A stretch of DNA of 64,000 nucleotides, taken from Methylotenera_A sp049687015. GTDB taxonomy: Bacteria; Pseudomonadota; Gammaproteobacteria; Burkholderiales; Methylophilaceae. This document shows positions 34,767-42,840 of this stretch, one piece after another. Within the stretch, counting starts at the first letter, position 1. Every line of letters starts with the position of its first letter. Where the stretch lies: positions 12,194 through 76,193 of the forward strand of contig JBAVIP010000004.1 in the NCBI GenBank assembly GCA_049687015.1. Reading direction: 5' to 3'. The notes below the pieces were generated by a model. That model was not told where the DNA came from. It saw nothing but the letters and a program-made list of their open reading frames with translations, and ran no database searches. The translations under genes and the position numbers were made by a program.

Positions 34767-35567
34767 ATGAGTTTGAGTAAAATGATTTTCACTGCTCTGG
34801 CAAGCGCTATTCTATTGGCTTGCAGCTTGCCTGCTTTTGCAGAGCCTGATCCAAAATTGTGGCCGGTAATGAAAGAAGCATTTTTTGCAAAGCGTGATAT
34901 GCAAGAAGTTGATTTCATTAAAATTGATGCACCGCGCCGCGCCGAAAGCGGTGCGCAAGTGCCTGTGACGTATCTAATTGATAACGCCGCAGCCAAAGGT
35001 GTAAAAATTACTAAATTGTATGCATTTGTGGACGCGAATCCGATTCCGCTCACGGCGACTTATCATTTAACCGATGCGCTGGGGAATTTTCAATTATCAA
35101 CGAGAATTAGATTTGAAACCGATGCATTTGTGCGTTTAGTGGGTGAAGATGCAAGCGGTAAACTATATCTAGCTTCGCGTGAAATCCGCGCGGCGGGCGG
35201 CTGCGGCGGCACTGTGGATGCTGATGAAGCTGCGGTGCGCGCATCTGCGGGCAAAATCAAATTCAAGGTGGAAGATCCAGTAAAAATTGGCAGCGCAACG
35301 GCCGCTACTTTTAACATCAAACACCCCATGCGTACTGGGTTGCAGCGCGAATTGGTATCGCAAGGTTTTATTCCTGCGTTTTACATTAAAAAATCAGAAT
35401 TCACTTATAACGGCAAACCTGTTTTGACAATAGATGTGGGCGTGGGTACGGCGGAAGACCCATACTTTAAATTTAACTTTGTACCAGATGCGCCTGGTAA
35501 ATTAGAAGTGGTGGCTACTGATAATGAAGGTAAAGCATTTACGCAAGCGGTAGAAGTAAAAAGCTAG
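34767..35567 (+). CDS. Quinoprotein dehydrogenase-associated SoxYZ-like carrier protein
   Basis: 266 residues with a signal peptide (cleavage after LPAFA), so periplasmic. The first half resembles SoxY and ends in its swinging-arm motif RAAGGCGGT (Cys146). The second half (about 155-266; IKHPMRTGLQRELVSQGFIP, FTYNGKPVLTIDVGVGTAED) resembles SoxZ. The fused form occurs with PQQ-dependent (methanol/alcohol) dehydrogenases in methylotrophs; its exact role there is not settled. Here no dehydrogenase or cytochrome gene is adjacent. ATG 34767 is chosen because GGGGGA lies just before it. A strong terminator follows. Confidence 0.85.
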   Translation: MSLSKMIFTALASAILLACSLPAFAEPDPKLWPVMKEAFFAKRDMQEVDFIKIDAPRRAESGAQVPVTYLIDNAAAKGVKITKLYAFVDANPIPLTATYHLTDALGNFQLSTRIRFETDAFVRLVGEDASGKLYLASREIRAAGGCGGTVDADEAAVRASAGKIKFKVEDPVKIGSATAATFNIKHPMRTGLQRELVSQGFIPAFYIKKSEFTYNGKPVLTIDVGVGTAEDPYFKFNFVPDAPGKLEVVATDNEGKAFTQAVEVKS

Positions 35568-35583
35568 GCTTTCCCAGCGAATT

Positions 35584-35610
35584 AAAGGCCTCCTGTCGGA
35601 GGCCTTTTTT
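35584..35610 (+). terminator. Terminator after the SoxYZ-like carrier gene
   Basis: Perfect 10-bp stem AAAGGCCTCC-TGTC-GGAGGCCTTT followed by T: a canonical Rho-independent terminator, 17 bases after the stop. Confidence 0.93.
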
Positions 35611-35673
35611 ATTGGATTTATTACAAAAATCATTAAGTGATAAAATAGCGCTATTAATTTTTGGGGACAAAAA

Positions 35674-36093
35674 ATGAAAAGTTACCGTAAAGAGCTTTGG
35701 TTTAATCCGCCTACCCGCGTTGCTTTTATCCGCATTACTGAGCAAGTGCGAGAGTGCTTGCGCGAGAGCGGTGTGCGCGAAGGCTTGGTGCTGGTAAACG
35801 CTATGCACATTACCGCCAGCGTGTTTATCAATGACGATGAGCGCGGCCTGCACCACGATTACACGCAGTGGCTGGAACGCCTTGCCCCGCATGAGCCGGT
35901 GAGCAGCTATCGCCATAACGATACAGGTGAGGATAACGCTGATGCACATATGAAGCGCCAAGTGATGGGGCGCGAAGTGGTGGTAGCGATTACTGATGGG
36001 CAGCTGGATTTTGGCCCATGGGAACAGATTTTTTATGGTGAGTTTGATGGCAGACGTAAGAAGCGTGTGCTGGTAAAGATTATTGGTGAATAA
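35674..36093 (+). CDS. yjbQ: YjbQ / UPF0047 family protein
   Basis: 139-residue single-domain protein with the UPF0047 signatures LVLVNAMHITASVFINDDE, the His/Asp cluster YRHNDTGEDNADAHMKRQVMG, and ITDGQLDFGPWEQIFYGEFD. The family includes proteins with weak thiamine-phosphate synthase activity, although the physiological role is uncertain. The stop codon directly abuts the GTG start of the next gene. Confidence 0.9.
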   Translation: MKSYRKELWFNPPTRVAFIRITEQVRECLRESGVREGLVLVNAMHITASVFINDDERGLHHDYTQWLERLAPHEPVSSYRHNDTGEDNADAHMKRQVMGREVVVAITDGQLDFGPWEQIFYGEFDGRRKKRVLVKIIGE

Positions 36094-37440
36094 GTGAAAA
36101 TTCCTGAATTACTAGCCCCGGCGGGCGATTTGGATCGTATGCGGACAGCATACGATTATGGCGCAGATGCGGTATACGCAGGGCAGCCACGGTATAGCCT
36201 GCGGGCGCGTAATAATGATTTCACGATGTCGAATCTGGAAATCGGCATTAACGAAGCCCATGCGCGCGGCAAAAAGTTTTTCATCGCGAGTAACATCTCG
36301 CCACATAACGCTAAGGTGAAAACTTACATGGCGGATATGGAACCGGTCATCAACATGAAGCCAGATGCTCTGATTATGTCCGACCCAGGCTTGATCATGA
36401 TGGTGAGAGAAAAATGGCCAGAGATGCCGGTGCATCTTTCAGTACAGGCGAATACTGTTAATTTTGCAACGGTGAAATTCTGGCAAAGTATTGGTTTAAC
36501 ACGCGTGATTTTGTCACGTGAGTTATCACTGGATGAAATCGAAGAAATCCGCCAGCTTTGTCCGGATATGGAACTGGAAGTGTTTGTGCATGGGGCTTTG
36601 TGTATTGCCTATTCCGGACGTTGTTTGCTTTCTGGTTATTTTAATCATCGTGACCCCAACCAGGGCACATGTACCAATAGTTGCCGCTGGGATTACAAAG
36701 TGCACAATGCCGCTGAAGATGCCGCAGGTGTGATCCGCTTGCAGGATTTTGATTTCAAGGCGGAAATGGAGAAATCCAGCCTCTCAGGTTGCGGCAGCCT
36801 GCCGCGCCACCCCTTGGCAGAGAAAGTGTATCTGATCGAAGAAAAAGGCCGCCCGGGTGAACTGTTGCCGATTATGGAAGACGAGCACGGCACTTACATT
36901 ATGAATAGCAAGGATCTGCGCGCCATTGAGCACGTAGAACGGCTCATTAAAATGGGTGTAGATTCACTTAAAATTGAAGGGCGCACCAAATCACGTTATT
37001 ACGTGGCGCGCACTTGCCAGAATTACCGCAAAGCCATTGAAGATGCGCTCGCTGGCCGTCCGTTTGACTGGAGTTTGTTAAGCGATTTGGAAAATCTCGC
37101 TAATCGTGGCTACACCGATGGTTTTTATCAGCGTCATCACACGGCTGAGCATCAAAATTACAAACAAGGCTATTCAAGCTCTAACCGTAGCCAGTATGTG
37201 GGCGATGTAGTGGCCTATGATGCGGGAAAAGGCTTGGCGGATATCGAAGCGCGTAACAAGTTTGCGGTGGGCGATCGCCTGCAAGTGATACATCCTGCAG
37301 GCAATCGTGAACTGGTGGTTGAAGAAATGTTCAACAAAAAAGGCGAGCATATCCAGGAGGCTTCTGGCAGCGGCTACTTCGTGCGCTTGCCCATTACCGC
37401 AAACGATTTAAGCAATGCAATGGTAGCCAAGTTTCTTTAA
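36094..37440 (+). CDS. yegQ: U32 peptidase-family protein, TrhP/YegQ type
   Basis: 448-residue U32 family protein. The U32 signature lies at ELEVFVHGALCIAYSGRCLL, followed by the Cys-rich stretch GTCTNSCRWDY, and the C-terminal beta-barrel domain starts about residue 365 (YVGDVVAYDAGKGLADIEA). In enteric bacteria this subfamily (TrhP) takes part in prephenate-dependent hydroxylation of tRNA U34; the older peptidase label rests on distant relatives. GTG start immediately after the yjbQ stop, so the two genes are likely co-transcribed. Confidence 0.88.
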   Translation: MKIPELLAPAGDLDRMRTAYDYGADAVYAGQPRYSLRARNNDFTMSNLEIGINEAHARGKKFFIASNISPHNAKVKTYMADMEPVINMKPDALIMSDPGLIMMVREKWPEMPVHLSVQANTVNFATVKFWQSIGLTRVILSRELSLDEIEEIRQLCPDMELEVFVHGALCIAYSGRCLLSGYFNHRDPNQGTCTNSCRWDYKVHNAAEDAAGVIRLQDFDFKAEMEKSSLSGCGSLPRHPLAEKVYLIEEKGRPGELLPIMEDEHGTYIMNSKDLRAIEHVERLIKMGVDSLKIEGRTKSRYYVARTCQNYRKAIEDALAGRPFDWSLLSDLENLANRGYTDGFYQRHHTAEHQNYKQGYSSSNRSQYVGDVVAYDAGKGLADIEARNKFAVGDRLQVIHPAGNRELVVEEMFNKKGEHIQEASGSGYFVRLPITANDLSNAMVAKFL

Positions 37441-37452
37441 GGTAGCCAGAGC

Positions 37453-37887
37453 CTATTGCCCTCGAATATAGTTTTCCAGCTGTTTGATTAAATATTGTTG
37501 GTAGGTAATCGTTTCCTTGACCAAATCGCCCAGGGAAAGCATGCCCAGTACCTTATCGCCTTCCAGTATTGGCAAGTGGCGAATGCGTTTTTCGCTCATT
37601 ATGCTCATGGCCGCATCTACCAAATCGCTGGGTTTGCCTGTAATCAATTTAGTTGACATGACCTCGCGTATTTGCGTGGTCTTGGATGAACGGCCTTGCA
37701 GTACGATCTCCCGTGCATAGTCACGCTCAGAAAATATCCCTACTAATTTGTCACCTTGCATAATTGCCAAAGCACCAATCTTGTACTCAGCAAGGATAAC
37801 CAGCGCATCAAACACAGGCCGGTCTGGCGCAATGGAAATAAGCTCTTTATGTTTTTTTTCGTTTAAGATTTGTTGTAATGTTTTCAT
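37453..37887 (-). CDS. CBS-domain protein
   Basis: 144 residues formed almost entirely by a pair of CBS motifs (about 10-65: ISIAPDRPVFDALVILAEYK ... GIFSERDYAREIVLQG; about 75-130: MSTKLITGKPSDLVDAAMSI ... GMLSLGDLVKETI). Stand-alone Bateman modules bind adenine nucleotides or act as small sensors; no partner enzyme is adjacent. ATG 37887 follows a clear GGAGAAAATC ribosome site, so the upstream in-frame TTG is unlikely. Convergent with the U32 gene, divergent from the EamA transporter. Confidence 0.9.
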   Translation of the reverse strand: MKTLQQILNEKKHKELISIAPDRPVFDALVILAEYKIGALAIMQGDKLVGIFSERDYAREIVLQGRSSKTTQIREVMSTKLITGKPSDLVDAAMSIMSEKRIRHLPILEGDKVLGMLSLGDLVKETITYQQYLIKQLENYIRGQ

Positions 37888-37974
37888 GATTTTCTCCAAA
37901 CCCCAGTTTTAATAAAAATATACACCTTATAATGACTATAGCAAAATCCTAAATCAACTTTTAAAGTTTGAGCC

Positions 37975-38886
37975 ATGCAAAAAAATATTGTCATGAAAGC
38001 CTTTGCTGCACTTTTTATACTCACCCTGATTTGGGGTTATAACTGGGTGGTGATGAAGCTGGCCGTGCAATATGCAAGCCCATTCCAGTTTGCCGCGCTA
38101 CGCACGTTTTTAGGCTCTATAGTATTGTTTATGCTGATGTTTTTCACTAAAAGACCATTGGCATTGAAAGAGTTTCCCACAATGCTGGCTTTAGGTTTGC
38201 TGCAAACCTGTGGCTTTACCGGGTTGCTGATTTGGGCATTGGTAGAAGGCGGGGCAGGTAAAACGGCCGTGCTCACTTACACCATGCCGTTCTGGGTGAT
38301 GTTGTTTGCCTGGCCATTGCTGGGTGAAAAAGTACAAGGCTGGCAATGGCTGGCAGTAGTGTTTGCGCTGTTTGGCATGGTGTTGATTTTCGATCCTTTA
38401 CATATTAAATCCGACGGATTCAGTATGTTTTTAGCGTTGTGTTCTGGCATTTCATGGGCAATAGCTGCGATTATTTCTAAGAAACTACATCAACGTGCGC
38501 CGCATTTGGATTTACTTAACTTGACTGCCTGGCCTATGTTGCTGGGTTCTATTCCGATTATTGCCATTGCGTTGCTTTTACCTGCACCGCCCATTCAGTG
38601 GACCAGCACATTTATTTTCACTGTGTTTTTTAATGTGATTTTAAGCGGTTGTGTGGCTTGGGTGTTATGGCTTTATGCTTTGCAGCGGCTTCAGGCAGGC
38701 GTGGCGAGTATGGCGAGCATGTTGGCGCCTGTAATAGGCGTGTTGTCAGCGTGGGTACAGCTAAACGAAGTTCCGAATGCATACGAATTAATAGGCATGA
38801 TGTTCATTGCATTAGCGCTGGTGATTATTTCAGTTGTGAGTATTAGAAAACATTCGCAGATAGATCCTGCCCAAGGCCAAGAATAA
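37975..38886 (+). CDS. EamA/DMT-family transporter
   Basis: 303 residues with ten predicted membrane helices arranged as two EamA repeats (about 5-138 and 150-290). Typical motifs are LTLIWGYNWVVMKLAVQYAS at the start and ASMLAPVIGVLSAWVQLNE in the second repeat. Drug/metabolite exporters of this family move amino acids or other small metabolites; the substrate is unknown. A monocistronic gene by context. Hairpin element copy 2 begins directly after its stop. Confidence 0.9.
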   Translation: MQKNIVMKAFAALFILTLIWGYNWVVMKLAVQYASPFQFAALRTFLGSIVLFMLMFFTKRPLALKEFPTMLALGLLQTCGFTGLLIWALVEGGAGKTAVLTYTMPFWVMLFAWPLLGEKVQGWQWLAVVFALFGMVLIFDPLHIKSDGFSMFLALCSGISWAIAAIISKKLHQRAPHLDLLNLTAWPMLLGSIPIIAIALLLPAPPIQWTSTFIFTVFFNVILSGCVAWVLWLYALQRLQAGVASMASMLAPVIGVLSAWVQLNEVPNAYELIGMMFIALALVIISVVSIRKHSQIDPAQGQE

Positions 38887-38887
38887 G

Positions 38888-38994
38888 CTTATCCACTGCA
38901 AATTACGCCTAAACTTTGTTGCGCTAGCTTGTCGTACTAAAATGTAGTAACTGCACTCGCGCGCCGTGTTTAGACGTGATTTTCAATGAATAAG
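38888..38994. repeat. Hairpin element, copy 2 (after the EamA transporter)
   Basis: A 107-base imperfect palindrome that starts one base after the EamA stop codon. Outer arms of 27 bases agree at 22 positions: CTTATCCACTGCAAATTACG on the left and the complement of CGTGATTTTCAATGAATAAG on the right, both continuing into CYTAAAC / GTTTAGRC. The inner tip is GTACTA / TAGTA. The core AAACTTTGTTGCGCTAGCTT followed by GTCGTACTA matches copies 1 and 3. The outer arms do not resemble those of the other copies. Confidence 0.75.
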
Positions 38995-39064
38995 TATAGT
39001 TGTTGCCTATGATAAAATAACGCGATGAATTAGATGTATTAAAGATTAATAAAGGAAAAGTAGC

Positions 39065-39790
39065 ATGGCAGGTCATAGTAAATGGGCAAACATCCAGCAC
39101 CGCAAAGGCAGACAAGACGCCAAGCGCGGCAAGATTTTTACTAAAATTATTAAAGAAATCACGGTTTCGGCCCGTTTGGGTGGCGGCGATCCCGCCATGA
39201 ACCCTCGCCTTCGCGCGGCAGTGGCTGAGGCTAAAGAAGAAAACATGCCAGCCGACAATATTACCCGGGCGATTAAAAAAGGCACGGGCGAGCTGGAAGG
39301 CGTGAACTACGAGGAAATCCGTTACGAAGGCTATGGCATTAATGGCGCGGCGATTATTATCGATTGCCTCACCGACAATAAACAGCGCGCAGTAGCCGAT
39401 GTGCGCCATGCGCTTACTAAGTTTGGCGGCAATTTGGGTACTGATGGTTGCGTGGCGTTTATGTTCAAACATTGCGGCAGCCTGGTCTACGAGCCTGGTA
39501 CAAGCGAGGATAAAGTGATGGAAGTTGCGCTGGAAGCGGGCGCGGAAGATATTGTGACAGACGAAGATGGCAGTATAGAAGTGATTACACCACCGAATGA
39601 CTTTATGGCCGTAAAAGAGGCGATGGAAGCGGCAGGCCTAAAGGCCGTAGTGGCCGAAGTGACCATGAAACCAATGAACGAGGTGGAGCTTACAGGGGAC
39701 GATGCGGTAAAAATGCAAAAAATCCTCGACGCGCTGGAAGATTTAGATGATGTGCAGGATGTTTATACGACTGCAGTATTAGAAGATTAG
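39065..39790 (+). CDS. yebC: YebC/PmpR family transcriptional regulator
   Basis: 241 residues with the unmistakable start MAGHSKWANIQHRKGRQDAK and the acidic later domains of the YebC/TACO1 family (ALEAGAEDIVTDEDGSIEVI). Family members bind DNA or assist translation of proline-rich stretches. A location upstream of ruvC is conserved in proteobacteria. Its TAG stop overlaps the GTG start of ruvC by one base. Confidence 0.95.
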   Translation: MAGHSKWANIQHRKGRQDAKRGKIFTKIIKEITVSARLGGGDPAMNPRLRAAVAEAKEENMPADNITRAIKKGTGELEGVNYEEIRYEGYGINGAAIIIDCLTDNKQRAVADVRHALTKFGGNLGTDGCVAFMFKHCGSLVYEPGTSEDKVMEVALEAGAEDIVTDEDGSIEVITPPNDFMAVKEAMEAAGLKAVVAEVTMKPMNEVELTGDDAVKMQKILDALEDLDDVQDVYTTAVLED

Positions 39791-40356
39791 TGAACGAAAT
39801 TAGAATCCTCGGCATCGACCCCGGCCTGCGTCTGACAGGCTTTGGTGTCATTGAAAAAGTTGGCGAAAAAATCATCTACATTGCAAGCGGTACCATTAAA
39901 ACTGCTTCAGCAAAAAAGAATAAAAATGCAGATGAGGAAGATAGGGAAGAGTTGCCTGCGCGGCTGAAAGTGATATTGGACGGTCTGTTTGAGGTGATTG
40001 ATACCTACCAGCCCAATCAGGTTGCAGTGGAAAAGGTGTTTGTGAACGTGAACCCGCAATCAACGCTGTTGCTGGGTCAGGCACGCGGCGCGGCAATCAG
40101 TGCCGCGGTAATCCGTAATCTAACCGTGGCAGAATACACCGCTCTACAGGTGAAGCAGGCGGTGGTTGGCAATGGCCATGCGCAAAAAGAACAGGTGCAG
40201 GAGATGGTTAAACGCTTACTTAATTTACCTGCCGCACCCAAGCCAGATTCAGCAGATGCTCTGGCTTGCGCCATTTGCCATGCACATGGCGGGCAGGGTT
40301 TAGGCAAGCTGGCAACAGCGGGGTTTCGCGTAAAAAATGGGCGCCTTGTCGGATGA
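39790..40356 (+). CDS. ruvC: Crossover junction endodeoxyribonuclease RuvC
   Basis: Holliday-junction resolvase, 188 residues. The four acidic catalytic residues lie in ILGIDPGLRLTGFG (Asp), VAVEKVFVN (Glu) and KPDSADALACAICHAH (two Asp). GTG start overlapping the yebC stop. The sequence contains a short charged insertion (KKNKNADEEDREE, about residues 42-54) that is longer than in E. coli RuvC. The stop overlaps the ATG of a UbiA-family gene, which separates ruvC from ruvA here. Confidence 0.95.
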   Translation: MNEIRILGIDPGLRLTGFGVIEKVGEKIIYIASGTIKTASAKKNKNADEEDREELPARLKVILDGLFEVIDTYQPNQVAVEKVFVNVNPQSTLLLGQARGAAISAAVIRNLTVAEYTALQVKQAVVGNGHAQKEQVQEMVKRLLNLPAAPKPDSADALACAICHAHGGQGLGKLATAGFRVKNGRLVG

Positions 40357-41300
40357 GTAAGCCTGCGATCGAGCCCGCGCCGGCAAGTTTTTCTAATCCG
40401 TTTGTTCGCTACTTCGCCGCTACTCGCCCCGCATTTTTAATGGCGACTTTGGCTGCCTGTTTGCTAGGGCAGGCGGGTGCAATCTACTCCGGCATTCAAA
40501 TTCAAGCGTCAACCACAGTGTTAACCATATTACTTGCTTTGCTGGTACATGCGGGTGTGAATGTGCTGAACGATTATTTCGACGCGCTCAACGGTACAGA
40601 TGCGATCAATACTGAGCGATTGTATCCATTTACTGGCGGCAGCCGCTTCATTCAGAATGGCGTACTGACGCCAAAACAGACGGCGTATTTCGGCTACCTG
40701 TTATTGGGCGTTGCTATACTTGGCGGGCTGTGGCTATCGCGACAGGTCGGGGCTGGCTTATTGATTATAGGCGCTGTTGGCACATTCATTGGATGGGCGT
40801 ACTCAGCGGCACCATTGCGTTTGAATGGTCATGGCTTGGGCGAATTGTGCGTGCTAATGGGATTTCTTGGTATTGTGGTGGGTGCAGATTATGTGCAGCG
40901 ACGGACATTTTCATTAGAGCCGCTAGCAGTTGGTATGCCCTATACTTTGCTGGTGACTAATTTACTTTACATCAACCAGTTTCCTGATCGAAAAGCAGAC
41001 GCAGTAGCAGGCAAGCGCCATCTGGTAGTAAGATTGCCGTTAGATAAAGCCGTGATGGTTTATCCGATATTAGCAGTACTTGCATTGGCATGGCTGGGTT
41101 TGATGCTGGCACTGGGTAAGTTACCCATGCCGTCGATACTATCTGCTTTGCCGTTATTGTTTTCTGCGCGTGCTTGGTGGCTATTACGTCAATTTGCTGC
41201 AACACCGGCGCACTTGCTGCCTGCGATTCGGCTAACGCTTGCCGCCATGATGAGCCATGCGTTTTTGTTGGCATTTGTTTTGTTCTGGGAGTCATCTTGA
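40353..41300 (+). CDS. UbiA-family prenyltransferase
   Basis: 315 residues, about nine membrane helices. The first prenyl-diphosphate motif is NVLNDYFDALNGTD (N/D-x-x-x-D). The second Asp-rich region is NQFPDRKADAVAGKRHLVV. Overall it is closest in layout to MenA-like 1,4-dihydroxy-2-naphthoate prenyltransferases, but assignment within the UbiA superfamily is uncertain. The start ATG overlaps the ruvC stop (ATGA) and the stop overlaps the ruvA start (TTGA), so it is translationally coupled inside the ruv operon, an unusual place for a membrane lipid-quinone type enzyme. Confidence 0.82.
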   Translation: MSKPAIEPAPASFSNPFVRYFAATRPAFLMATLAACLLGQAGAIYSGIQIQASTTVLTILLALLVHAGVNVLNDYFDALNGTDAINTERLYPFTGGSRFIQNGVLTPKQTAYFGYLLLGVAILGGLWLSRQVGAGLLIIGAVGTFIGWAYSAAPLRLNGHGLGELCVLMGFLGIVVGADYVQRRTFSLEPLAVGMPYTLLVTNLLYINQFPDRKADAVAGKRHLVVRLPLDKAVMVYPILAVLALAWLGLMLALGKLPMPSILSALPLLFSARAWWLLRQFAATPAHLLPAIRLTLAAMMSHAFLLAFVLFWESS

Positions 41301-41872
41301 TAAGTCGCCTGAGTGGTATATTGATTGAAAAAACACCTCCGCAAGTGGTGATCGACTGCAACGGCGTGGGTTACGAAGTTGAAGTGCCCATGAGCACGTT
41401 TTACAATTTACCTGAGCTTGGTGTAAAAGTAAGCTTGTTGACGCATATGGTGGTGCGTGAAGACGCGCAACTGTTGTATGGGTTTGGCTCCGAGCAGGAA
41501 AAAAGCACCTTCCGGCAACTGCTTAAAGTTAATGGCATTGGCGCAAAGTCTGCGCTTTCTATTTTAAGCGGGGTCAGCATAGAAGAGCTTGTGCAGGCGG
41601 TGAGTATGCAAGAAGTGGGTATGCTGACGCGCATTCCGGGTATCGGCAAAAAAACGGCTGAGCGTTTATTGCTTGAGTTAAAAGATAAATTTGGAGTGAC
41701 GGGGACGGCTTCGGTCGGTAATCAGCCAAAATCTGCTGCGCACGATGTACTCAACGCATTGATTGCATTGGGTTACAATGAGCGTGAGGCTTTGCTGGCA
41801 GTGAAGCAGTTGCCGGTAGATGCAAGCGTAACAGACGGTATTAAACAGGCGCTTAAATTGCTCTCAAAATAA
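41297..41872 (+). CDS. ruvA: Holliday junction helicase subunit RuvA
   Basis: 191 residues. Domain I OB fold starts ISRLSGILIEKTPPQVVIDC. Domain II has the two helix-hairpin-helix motifs LLKVNGIGAKSALSILSG and LTRIPGIGKKTAERLLLELK. Domain III is the small RuvB-binding bundle (DVLNALIALGYNEREALLAV). The TTG at 41297 is chosen because it gives the family N terminus and overlaps the preceding stop; longer in-frame extensions lie inside the UbiA gene. ruvB is not next but 6.2 kb downstream. Confidence 0.95.
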   Translation: MISRLSGILIEKTPPQVVIDCNGVGYEVEVPMSTFYNLPELGVKVSLLTHMVVREDAQLLYGFGSEQEKSTFRQLLKVNGIGAKSALSILSGVSIEELVQAVSMQEVGMLTRIPGIGKKTAERLLLELKDKFGVTGTASVGNQPKSAAHDVLNALIALGYNEREALLAVKQLPVDASVTDGIKQALKLLSK

Positions 41873-41896
41873 CCAATTCATTCAATGAGGTTGCAC

Positions 41897-42802
41897 ATGA
41901 AACACATTTATTTGGCTTTAATGATGCAATTTTTGTTAGTGGCGTGCGGGCAGCAATCGCCCGGCATTGCACAAGCACCAGAGGCCGCTTCGGCACCAGT
42001 GTCAGTTTCTATGGGGCGCGCCATGCCAAAAATGGCGGCCGATGCACCGGGTGGTGCCGAGCAGAGCTTGACCGAGATTTCTGAGCCACGGCCTGGCGCC
42101 CCGGTGACCGATGCCGAACAATCAAGAAAATATATTGCGCTACGCCATCATCTGCAAATTGAAACTCCGGCCAAAAAAATGCAGGCGGCTTTTGATGCGG
42201 CAGTAAGACATTGCGAGGCGTTGAATTGCCAGTTGCTGAGCGCTTATTACAATAAAGAAACGCCCTACAATCCGCCATCTGCATCCTTGAGCGCGCGGAT
42301 TCCACCCAGAAATGTGGAGATATTTTTAACCGGCCTCGCTAAAAGCGGTGAGGTCTTACAGCACGGCCGCGACAGCGAGGATAAGACCAACCAGGTGGTG
42401 GATACGGATGCGCGCATTAAAAACTTGACCGAGTTGCGTGACAGATTGCGCTTGATGCTGACTGACAAGAGCGCCAAGTTTAAAGATATTATTGAGGTTG
42501 AGCGCGAGCTTGCCAATACGCAAAGCCAGTTGGACAGCATGATGAGTATGCGTAAAATATTGTCACAGGAAACCGACTTAGTGGCTGTAAGTATTGATTT
42601 CACCGCCGCGCAAGGCATCACGGAGCAAGGCTTTTTTGCGCCGGTGGCACGTGCTCTTAAAGATGCTGGTCGAGTGATGATGGAAAGTTTCGCAGCTGTC
42701 ATCACCTTTGTGATGAGTGCAATCCCCTGGTTACTGATCGGTGTTCCTATCATATGGCTGGTGCGTAGGTATTGGGTGAAAATTAAAACTAAACTGATGT
42801 GA
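41897..42802 (+). CDS. DUF4349-domain lipoprotein
   Basis: 301 residues. The signal with lipobox LLVACG gives a lipidated Cys near residue 17. A Pro/Ala-rich linker and the DUF4349 body follow (YIALRHHLQIETPAKKMQAA; SLSARIPPRNVEIFLTGLAK; a coiled coil about 180-225). A C-terminal membrane helix (AIPWLLIGVPIIWLVRR) leaves a basic tail. Function unknown. ATG 41897 is preferred because GAGGTTGCAC precedes it. It is 25 bases after ruvA on the same strand and the first of four genes that separate ruvA from ruvB. Confidence 0.82.
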   Translation: MKHIYLALMMQFLLVACGQQSPGIAQAPEAASAPVSVSMGRAMPKMAADAPGGAEQSLTEISEPRPGAPVTDAEQSRKYIALRHHLQIETPAKKMQAAFDAAVRHCEALNCQLLSAYYNKETPYNPPSASLSARIPPRNVEIFLTGLAKSGEVLQHGRDSEDKTNQVVDTDARIKNLTELRDRLRLMLTDKSAKFKDIIEVERELANTQSQLDSMMSMRKILSQETDLVAVSIDFTAAQGITEQGFFAPVARALKDAGRVMMESFAAVITFVMSAIPWLLIGVPIIWLVRRYWVKIKTKLM

Positions 42803-42840
42803 TTCTTAATGAGCGTAAATTAATACAAGGACTGATTGCA

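Noticed and set aside
38924..39472. Minus-strand open frame of 182 codons over hairpin copy 2 and the yebC start
   Set aside because: It is antisense to the clearly coding yebC and shows no recognisable domain.
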